Positions 1 through 4,608 of a stretch of DNA of 5,766 nt are shown here, one piece after another. The stretch's first letter is position 1. Each line of letters begins with the position of its first letter. Made by a program: the position numbers and the translations under genes. Source of the DNA: Halobacteriales archaeon. GTDB taxonomy: Archaea; Thermoplasmatota; SW-10-69-26; JACQPN01; JAIVGT01. The DNA lies in the NCBI GenBank assembly GCA_020201485.1, contig JAIVGT010000067.1, positions 1 through 5,766 of the forward strand, read 5' to 3'. The notes beneath the pieces were generated by a model. The model ran no database searches. It saw only the letters and a list, made by a program, of their open reading frames with translations, and had not been told where the DNA came from.

Positions 1-282
1 GTCCACGCCTGGCGGCAGCGCGAGCGCGACGCGAAGAAGGAGCGCGGCCAGGAGCTGCGGGCCTCGCACGCCCGGGGCCTGGACGAGGCGGTGTCCTGGG
101 AGCTGGAGCGCATGGCGGAGGAGCCGGAACGCGTCCCCGGGCCCGCGGACCCGACGAAGCCCCGGCTCGGCCTGCGCATCGTGAAGGACGACGGGCGCAA
201 GTACGCCATCCTCACGCTCTGCGTCGCGAACCGCGCCGGGGACGACCTCGTCGTGGAGGCGCGCAAGCGCATCGACGACTAG
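1..282 (+). CDS. C-terminal part of an unrecognised protein (5' end outside window)
   Basis: The frame is open from the first base to a TAG at 280-282, giving 93 residues with no need for an internal start. A GTG at 91 could start a 63-residue protein, but the open frame upstream is equally protein-like, so I treat the gene as cut by the left edge. The N-terminal half visible here is very charged and Arg/Lys/Glu-rich (helical, possibly coiled or nucleic-acid-facing). After a Pro-rich hinge (PGPADPTKPR) comes a short, probably beta-rich stretch (LGLRIVKDDGRKYAILTLCVANRAGDDLVVEARKRIDD). No signal peptide, membrane segment or known motif is visible, and I do not recognise the family. It is the only plus-strand gene and ends tail-to-tail with the phosphatase gene, sharing the CTAG at 279-282. 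That tight fit with a clearly real gene supports this frame as coding. Confidence 0.6.
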   Translation, partial: VHAWRQRERDAKKERGQELRASHARGLDEAVSWELERMAEEPERVPGPADPTKPRLGLRIVKDDGRKYAILTLCVANRAGDDLVVEARKRIDD

Positions 283-968
283 ACCCCGGCGAGGTGGGGG
301 ATGGCCCGCCGCAGGTCCTTCTCCTCGATGACCACGTCCGCGCCGCGCCGCACGTCTTCGTCGAGCGGGTCGAAGGCCACGCCCAGCCCGCACGCGTCGA
401 ACATCGGCACGTCCTGGCGGCTGTTGCCGATGGCCGCCGCCCTCGCCGGCTCGACGCGCAGCTCGCGCAGCAACTTGCGCACCGGCTCCCCCTTGTCGTT
501 CACGGGCACGCGCAGGATGCCCTCGTCGAGGAGCATGCCGTGCTCGTCGTGGCACAGGCCGTTCCCGACGTGGCTGCGGATGCCGACCTCCTGGCACACG
601 CGCTCGGCGAGCAGGTCCAGGCCGCCGGTGACGATGATGGTGCGCGTGCCCCGCGCGTGCAGCGCCTCCACGAGCTCGCGCGCGCCCGGAACGAGCGGGA
701 TGTTCTCCAGGGCCTTGCGGATGCGCGCGATGGGCACGGGGCCCTGCTGCTTCCACAACCGGATGTCACGGCGCATGAACTCCAGGTCGTCGATCTCGCC
801 GCGGGAGAAGGCCTCCCAGCTCCCCTGGTTCGTGACGCCGAAGTGCCGATGGACCCATTCCCAGCTGCTGACACGGTCGGTGAGCGTGCCGTCCATGTCG
901 AAGAAGACGACGTCGAACGGGGCCTGGCCGCGGGGGCGCACGGGGCGCGATGCGCGCGCATGGGCCAT
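279..968 (-). CDS. HAD-superfamily subclass IB phosphatase, phosphoserine phosphatase (SerB)-like
   Basis: A 229-residue soluble protein with the four HAD motifs in order. Motif I is DMDGT (residues 24-28, nucleophile Asp24, acid/base Asp26). Motif II is IIVTGG (111-116, Thr114). Motif III is Lys159 in NDKG. Motif IV is GNSRQDVPMF (181-190). The region between motifs I and II (about 31-95, with SSWEWVHRHFG and GEIDDLEFM) is the helical C1 cap typical of HAD-IB enzymes. Such enzymes hydrolyse small phosphomonoesters; phosphoserine is the best-known substrate, but this cannot be settled from sequence. The first motif IV acid is Asn182 instead of Asp, with Asp186 retained, which may affect Mg2+ binding. 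The frame stays open upstream to 1433, but the ATG at 968 fits the family length and lies 5 bases after the preceding lipoprotein's TAA, so the two are probably co-transcribed; AAGG just before the ATG is a weak ribosome site. The TAG stop overlaps the convergent gene's stop. Confidence 0.9.
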   Translation of the reverse strand: MAHARASRPVRPRGQAPFDVVFFDMDGTLTDRVSSWEWVHRHFGVTNQGSWEAFSRGEIDDLEFMRRDIRLWKQQGPVPIARIRKALENIPLVPGARELVEALHARGTRTIIVTGGLDLLAERVCQEVGIRSHVGNGLCHDEHGMLLDEGILRVPVNDKGEPVRKLLRELRVEPARAAAIGNSRQDVPMFDACGLGVAFDPLDEDVRRGADVVIEEKDLRRAIPHLAGV

Positions 969-973
969 GAACC

Positions 974-1423
974 TTAGGGCTTGGCCGGCACGCTCGCCAC
1001 GGCCAGGACGCGGACCGTGCCGTCGCCCAGGGTGCCGACCTGCACGGCCCATGCGCCCGGGGCCGGGTTGTCGCGCAGCACCTCGGTGCTGTTCGTCGCC
1101 GTCAGCGTGGCCGCGCCTTCGACGCCGTTCGGGCTCGTGATGTTCACTGTGACCTGGCCCTGCTGGGGGAGGGCGAGGGGCGCGCCGGCGTCGGTGAAGC
1201 GCACGCCCACGCTCACCGCCACGCTCCGCGTGCCCGCGTCGAGCGTGAACTCGAAGCGGTGCTGCTGCGGGGGCAGGTCGGTGACGGCGAAGTCCACGCG
1301 CTCGTCCAGCTTCGTCGCCTCGGCGAACCCCGGCTTGCCTTGGACGCCGTCGAAGAAGCGGCCGACGTCCGTGCAGCCGCTCAGCGCGAGGGCGAGGAGG
1401 AGCAGGGGCGCGAGCCGGCGCAT
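974..1423 (-). CDS. Small secreted lipoprotein with one beta-sandwich domain (third of three tandem paralogues)
   Basis: A 149-residue protein. Residues 1-17 form a lipoprotein signal peptide: MRR, a Leu/Ala hydrophobic core, then lipobox LSGC with Cys17 as the predicted lipidated residue, so it should be anchored on the outer face of the cell membrane. The mature part goes almost straight into a predicted all-beta domain. Landmarks are HRFEFTLDAGTRSVAVSVGV (55-74), QVTVNITSP (90-98) and the closing strands NPAPGAWAVQVGTLGDGTVRVLAV (119-142). The PAPG-x-W pattern resembles the end of P-domain/PPC-type beta-sandwiches, a resemblance by eye only. It shares this layout with the two upstream lipoproteins but lacks their Asn/Thr linker and has only two sequons (Asn94, Asn111). 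Start: ATG at 1423, directly before the signal peptide; the gap to the preceding gene is 40 bases. The stop is 5 bases before the phosphatase ATG. No enzymatic motif is seen; a binding or structural envelope role is inferred. Confidence 0.85.
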   Translation of the reverse strand: MRRLAPLLLLALALSGCTDVGRFFDGVQGKPGFAEATKLDERVDFAVTDLPPQQHRFEFTLDAGTRSVAVSVGVRFTDAGAPLALPQQGQVTVNITSPNGVEGAATLTATNSTEVLRDNPAPGAWAVQVGTLGDGTVRVLAVASVPAKP

Positions 1424-1463
1424 GGCCTGGCACGGGCGGCGCTGCGGATGAGGCTTGCGCCCA

Positions 1464-1976
1464 TCACGCCGCGGTGACCGTGATCTTCACGCTGCCCACG
1501 CCTTGGCTCCCGTCGAACTTCAGGGTCCAGTCGCCGAGCGCGCTGGTCACGGGGCCGATGGAGCCGCTGGCCTCGACGACGCCGGGCATCGCCGGGCCGA
1601 GGGTCGCGGAGCCGCCGCTCGCCTTCTCCGCCGGGTCGAAGAGGGCGATGGTGATGCTGCCGGCCGTGGGCTGGTCGATGGTGAAGTTCACCGTGATGCT
1701 CTTGTGCGGCTTGCTCACCGTGAACTTCTCCGCCGCCGGGGCTTGGCCCGCCACGGTGATGGACTTGTCGTACACGACCTCGGGCGGCGCAGCCGGCAGG
1801 GCGGTCGCCGTCGCGTTCGCGTTGGCCGTGGTGTTGTTCGCGGCGGGCGCGGTCGTGTTCGTCGCGCTCAAGCCGGTGCCGTCCGCCGGGGCCTGGTCGG
1901 TCGGCGGGTTGCTGGAGCCGGTGCAGCCGGCGAGGACGATGGCCAGGCCGAGCAGGAGGAGGGGAGCGGTGCGCAT
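1464..1976 (-). CDS. Small secreted lipoprotein with short sequon-rich linker and beta-sandwich domain (second paralogue)
   Basis: A 170-residue protein with a lipoprotein signal peptide ending in LAGC (Cys18). It is followed by a low-complexity Pro/Ala/Asn/Thr linker (about 19-62) carrying four N-x-T sequons (Asn40, 47, 48, 54), then a predicted beta-sandwich domain (about 65-170). Domain landmarks are APAAEKFTVSKPHKSITVNFTI (79-100), SITIALFDPAEKASGG (107-122) and the closing LGDWTLKFDGSQGVGSVKITV (148-167). These line up with matching segments in the lipoproteins on either side. The linker looks like a glycosylated stalk holding the domain away from the membrane; glycosylation is inferred from the sequons. 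Start: ATG at 1976, directly before the signal peptide. An AGGTG about 14 bases upstream is poorly placed as a ribosome site. An AT-rich patch 32-40 bases upstream may be a promoter. No catalytic motif is visible, so no function beyond surface display is claimed. Confidence 0.87.
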   Translation of the reverse strand: MRTAPLLLLGLAIVLAGCTGSSNPPTDQAPADGTGLSATNTTAPAANNTTANANATATALPAAPPEVVYDKSITVAGQAPAAEKFTVSKPHKSITVNFTIDQPTAGSITIALFDPAEKASGGSATLGPAMPGVVEASGSIGPVTSALGDWTLKFDGSQGVGSVKITVTAA

Positions 1977-2007
1977 GGGAACCGGGGCGCACCTGGCCTC
2001 CCCCCGG

Positions 2008-2016
2008 AAATGCTTT
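2008..2016 (-). promoter_or_regulatory. AT-rich patch before the second lipoprotein, possible promoter
   Basis: The minus strand reads AAAGCATTT, 32-40 bases before the ATG at 1976, inside an otherwise GC-rich 58-base gap. Its position suits an archaeal TATA box with a short leader, but the sequence is not a good TATA consensus. The gene may simply be co-transcribed with the first lipoprotein. Confidence 0.22.
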
Positions 2017-2034
2017 GCGGCGATGAGGCTGGCC

Positions 2035-2604
2035 TCAGGCCCGGCCCTGCACCGTGACGTGGAGCTTGCCGCTCCCGTTCCCTTCGAAGTGCAGCGTCCA
2101 GGTGCCCGGGGCCGGATTCGCCACCTCGGTCAGCTTGCCGCCGCCGTTGCCGTCGTAGACGACGGTGTCGTTGCCGCCCGGGTCGGTGAGCGTGAGCTTC
2201 GCGCCGAGCAGGAGCAGGCTGCTGTCGGTGACGTTCACCTGCAGGCTGCGGTAGGACGCGCGCACGTCGAAGGTCGCATCGGCCGGCGCGACGCCGCTGT
2301 AGCTCGCGTCCTCGTCGAAGAGCGTGGCGCTCGGGGCGGTGGTGTTGGCCGTGACGTTGCTGGTCACGTTGCCGGTCACGTTGCCTTGCGTGGCGTTGCC
2401 GGTCGTGTTGCCTGTCGCCGTCGTGTTGCCTTGGGCGGTGGTGTTGCCCGCGGTCACGTTCCCGCCCACGTCGGCGCTCGTGCCCGTCGTGCCGCCGCCC
2501 TCGCGCGCGGTGCTCGGCTCCGGGCTCTGCGTGCAGCCGGCCAAGGCGAGCGCGGCGAGGCTGACCGCGAGCAGGACGGGCGCGGATGCGCGATGCGTGT
2601 GCAT
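2035..2604 (-). CDS. Small secreted lipoprotein with long tandem N-glycosylation-sequon linker and beta-sandwich domain (first paralogue)
   Basis: A 189-residue protein. The signal peptide ends in lipobox LAGC (Cys24). A Gly/Thr/Asn-rich linker (about 25-92) contains nine N-x-T sequons between residues 49 and 89 (Asn49, 54, 60, 66, 70, 75, 79, 83, 87), about one every five residues. A beta-sandwich domain follows (about 95-189) with three more sequons (Asn124, 145, 176). Domain landmarks are APADATFDVRASYRSLQVNV (106-125), LTLTDPGGND (137-146) and the closing NPAPGTWTLHFEGNGSGKLHVTV (163-185), closely resembling the third paralogue's NPAPGAW end. The linker is probably a densely glycosylated, extended stalk on the outer membrane face, as in many archaeal surface proteins; this is inference. 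Start: ATG at 2604, the only Met before the signal peptide. No Shine-Dalgarno motif is visible, so a leaderless or weakly led message is possible. It follows RLI by 142 bases. Confidence 0.88.
   Translation of the reverse strand: MHTHRASAPVLLAVSLAALALAGCTQSPEPSTAREGGGTTGTSADVGGNVTAGNTTAQGNTTATGNTTGNATQGNVTGNVTSNVTANTTAPSATLFDEDASYSGVAPADATFDVRASYRSLQVNVTDSSLLLLGAKLTLTDPGGNDTVVYDGNGGGKLTEVANPAPGTWTLHFEGNGSGKLHVTVQGRA
2338..2460 (-). repeat. Low-complexity Asn-Thr (N-x-T) coding repeat in the first lipoprotein
   Basis: This stretch encodes residues 49-89 of the first lipoprotein with nine N-x-T sequons. Every Asn is AAC. It includes an exact tandem 12-mer, GGTCACGTTGCC at 2362-2373 and again at 2374-2385 on the plus strand, consistent with growth by slippage or unequal exchange. 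Confidence 0.85.
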
Positions 2605-2634
2605 GCCCGCGCGGGAGGTCCCAGGCCCCTTGAG

Positions 2635-2641
2635 CGTATGG
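2635..2641 (-). promoter_or_regulatory. Possible weak TATA-like element before the first lipoprotein
   Basis: The minus strand reads CCATACG about 31-37 bases before the ATG at 2604. It shares the CATAC core with the patch before RLI (TTCATACC) at a similar distance from the start. No Shine-Dalgarno motif lies between it and the ATG. This is weak evidence from a short match. Confidence 0.22.
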
Positions 2642-2684
2642 GCTCATGCCTCGAATCTTCGTCGCATCCTGGCTTGCAAAGCGC

Positions 2685-2702
2685 CGCGGAATCCGCGATT
2701 CC
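2685..2702. promoter_or_regulatory. Two overlapping palindromes upstream of the lipoprotein group
   Basis: CGCGGA-A-TCCGCG (2685-2697) and GGAATC-CGC-GATTCC (2688-2702) are both perfect 6-base-arm inverted repeats that share bases, so only one could form as a hairpin at a time. They lie 80-100 bases before the first lipoprotein ATG. This is too far for a classic repressor site over the start, but possible for an upstream regulator or as the 3' end of the RLI message. Confidence 0.35.
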
Positions 2703-2719
2703 CCTAGCAACGTCCTAGC
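2703..2719. repeat. Direct repeat CCTAGC with 11-base spacing
   Basis: CCTAGC occurs at 2703-2708 and 2714-2719, one helical turn apart, between the two groups of inverted repeats after RLI. Its spacing is operator-like, but six bases are few and chance is possible. Confidence 0.3.
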
Positions 2720-2720
2720 G

Positions 2721-2736
2721 CAATGCGCCAGCATTG
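2721..2736 (-). terminator. Stem-loop just after RLI, possible 3'-end or termination structure
   Basis: CAATGC at 2721-2726 and GCATTG at 2731-2736 form a perfect 6-base stem with a 4-base loop, beginning 10 bases after the RLI stop codon. No T-run follows on the minus strand, so this is neither a bacterial-type terminator nor a clear archaeal oligo-T one. It may instead act in RNA 3'-end stability. Confidence 0.25.
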
Positions 2737-2737
2737 G

Positions 2738-2753
2738 GGAATGGCCCTATTCC
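2738..2753. promoter_or_regulatory. Inverted repeat GGAAT-N6-ATTCC over the RLI stop codon
   Basis: Perfect 5-base arms at 2738-2742 and 2749-2753 flank the six bases 2743-2748; the RLI TAG occupies 2747-2749. The same arms recur 50 bases away at 2688-2702. It could be a protein-binding dyad or a small 3'-end hairpin. Confidence 0.3.
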
Positions 2754-4543
2754 TGGTCGCCCGCACGCGGCTCGTAGTAGTACTCGCCCAGGGCCTTCTG
2801 CTCCCGGTCCTTGCCGCTGCCCGGCTTGTTCACGCGGGGCCGCATGGACTCCTTGTCGCGGCGGAACGTGATGTCCAGGCCGGCGAGGAAGCGGTTCATG
2901 CCCTCGCGCATGTCGAACGGCCCCTCCGCCTTGCCGTGCCTGCCCGGCTCGCCGCCGAACACCATGATGCTGTCCGCGAGGAGGTCGATGAAGTACACGT
3001 CGTGGTCCACGACCAGGGCGCTCTTGCCGCTCTTCTCCATGACGCGCCGGATGGTCTTGGCCGCGACCATGCGCTGCTCGCTGTCGAGGTAGGCGCTGGG
3101 CTCGTCGAGCAGGTACAGGTCGGCGTCGCGCGCCAGCGCCAGGGCGAGCGCGACGCGCTGCAGCTCGCCCCCGCTCAGCTTGCCTGCCTCCTTCTGCTTC
3201 AGCCGCTCCAAGCCGAGCGGGCGCGCGACCTCCGCCTGGAAGAACGGGTCGATGCTCTTCACGCCGAGCGTCGTGTTCAGGAGGAACTCGACCGTGCCCT
3301 CGAAGTCGGCCTTGATGTACTGCGGCTTGTAGCTGACCTTGAGCTTCAGCTCCACATCGCCCGCGTCCGGCTTCAGCTCGCCGGCGAGCATCTTCACGAA
3401 GGTCGTCTTGCCCGTGGCGTTGGGCCCGAGGACCCCGATGACCTCGCCCACGGAGATCGTGCCCGGGCTGGCCTCGAGCGTGAACTGGTCGAGCTGCTTC
3501 CGGATGGCCGGGTACTCGAAGAGCACGTTCTTCTGCCAGCCCTTGCGCGGAGGGTGGACCTCGAAGGCGATGGCCTGGTCGCGGAAGCGGATGTTCTCCT
3601 CGCGCATGTAGCCGGTGAGGTAGGTGTTGATGCCGGTGCGCGTCGGGCGGGGCAAGGCCACGACGCCGTACGCGGACTCCGTCCCATACAGCAGGTGCAC
3701 CTGGTCGGCGAGGAAGTCCAGCACCGCGAGGTCGTGCTCGATGACGATGACCGCCTTGCCCCGCTCCTCGGCGAGCTGGCGGATGAGGCGCGCCGCGCGC
3801 AGGCGCTGGTAGATGTCCAGGTAGCTGCTCGGCTCGTCGAAGAAGTACACGTCCGCGTCCTTCAGCAGGGTCGCGGCGATGGCCACGCGCTGCAGCTCGC
3901 CTCCGCTGAGCGTGGTGACGTCGTGCGCGAGCAAGCGGGTGAGGCCGAGGTCGTCGGTGACGCGCTGGAACAGGTCCGCCGGCGCGTTCACCTTGTCCAG
4001 GAGCTCGCGCACCGTGCCCTTCGCCACTTGGTTGAGGCGGTCCACGTACTGCGGCTTGAACGCGCTGCGCACCTCGCCCCGCGCGACGCGCGCCAGGTAC
4101 TCGCCCAGCTCCGTGCCGCGGTAGCGCTGCACGGCGACGTCGAAGCTGCCCGGCTTCTGGTAGTCGCCCAGGTTCGGCTGCTCCTGGCCGCTCAGGATCT
4201 TGATGGCGGTGGTCTTGCCGATGCCGTTCGGGCCGAGCAGGCCGACGATGCCGCCGGCCTTGGGCACGGGCAGGCGGAACAGACGGAAGCCGTTCTCGCC
4301 GTACTGCTGGACGAGGTCCTCCTTCAGCTCCTCGGGCAGGTTGATGATGTGGATGGCGTCGAACGGGCACTTCACGACGCAGATGTTGCAGCCGATGCAC
4401 AGCGTCTCGCTGATGGCCGCCTTGCCGTGGTCGGCCATCCACACGCACGGCTTGCCCTGGCGGACGATGGGGCAGAAGTGGTGGCACTCGAACTGGCACT
4501 TCTTGGGCTGGCAGCGGCCCCGTTCCACGACGGCGATGCGCAC
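2747..4543 (-). CDS. ABCE1/RLI ribosome-recycling ATPase
   Basis: A complete 598-residue protein of normal length for archaeal ABCE1/RLI (RNase L inhibitor homologue). The family binds the small ribosomal subunit with the release factor and splits terminated ribosomes using ATP. The N-terminal double 4Fe-4S domain is intact: Cys11-x4-Cys16-x3-Cys20-x3-Cys24-Pro and Cys49-x2-Cys52-x2-Cys55-x3-Cys59-Pro. NBD1 has Walker A GPNGIGKT (104-111), signature LSGGELQR (212-219), Walker B with DEP (236-238) and switch His270. The hinge follows (about 296-321, GINTYLTGY...ENIRFR). NBD2 has Walker A GPNATGKT (373-380), LSGGELQR (456-463), DEP (480-482) and His514. The tail ends with the archaeal-type GEYYY. 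The frame is open far upstream, but the family N-terminus (M)RIAVV begins at the GTG at 4543, with no good ribosome site and a TATA-like patch about 30 bases upstream, which suggests a leaderless message. It lies 65 bases after the propeller gene. All catalytic residues are present. Confidence 0.97.
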   Translation of the reverse strand: MRIAVVERGRCQPKKCQFECHHFCPIVRQGKPCVWMADHGKAAISETLCIGCNICVVKCPFDAIHIINLPEELKEDLVQQYGENGFRLFRLPVPKAGGIVGLLGPNGIGKTTAIKILSGQEQPNLGDYQKPGSFDVAVQRYRGTELGEYLARVARGEVRSAFKPQYVDRLNQVAKGTVRELLDKVNAPADLFQRVTDDLGLTRLLAHDVTTLSGGELQRVAIAATLLKDADVYFFDEPSSYLDIYQRLRAARLIRQLAEERGKAVIVIEHDLAVLDFLADQVHLLYGTESAYGVVALPRPTRTGINTYLTGYMREENIRFRDQAIAFEVHPPRKGWQKNVLFEYPAIRKQLDQFTLEASPGTISVGEVIGVLGPNATGKTTFVKMLAGELKPDAGDVELKLKVSYKPQYIKADFEGTVEFLLNTTLGVKSIDPFFQAEVARPLGLERLKQKEAGKLSGGELQRVALALALARDADLYLLDEPSAYLDSEQRMVAAKTIRRVMEKSGKSALVVDHDVYFIDLLADSIMVFGGEPGRHGKAEGPFDMREGMNRFLAGLDITFRRDKESMRPRVNKPGSGKDREQKALGEYYYEPRAGDQE

Positions 4544-4570
4544 GGCAGGCGGCCTGACGCACGCACCAGG

Positions 4571-4578
4571 TATGAAGG
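4571..4578 (-). promoter_or_regulatory. Possible TATA-like promoter element of RLI
   Basis: On the minus strand this reads CCTTCATA, preceded by GCAA. It is one of the few AT-rich patches in a very GC-rich 65-base gap and sits about 28-35 bases before the RLI GTG. That is the spacing expected for an archaeal TATA box if transcription starts at or near the start codon (leaderless message). The match to the archaeal consensus is weak. Confidence 0.35.
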
Positions 4579-4608
4579 TTGCGGCCGGGGGCTGGCGAGC
4601 AGCCGCGC

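Noticed and set aside
294..977. Plus-strand frames of 227 and 279 codons over the phosphatase
   Set aside because: Both are antisense to a gene with all four HAD motifs and show no domain of their own.
969..1433. A longer start for the phosphatase at 1433
   Set aside because: The extra 155 residues are Arg/Pro/His-rich and lie out of frame over a convincing lipoprotein; the HAD domain starts normally after the ATG at 968.
2338..2460. Possible CRISPR-like or satellite repeat
   Set aside because: The units are short, irregular and in frame; they encode an Asn-Thr linker and have no spacer structure.
2606..2615. CCCGCGCGGG palindrome just before the first lipoprotein ATG
   Set aside because: It is pure G and C in a very GC-rich region, so a 10-base palindrome here is weak evidence for a site.
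1474..2718. A 414-codon plus-strand open frame opposite two lipoproteins
   Set aside because: It is antisense to two genes with clear lipobox signal peptides, and its second half is Arg/Ala/Gly-rich low complexity, typical of a shadow frame.
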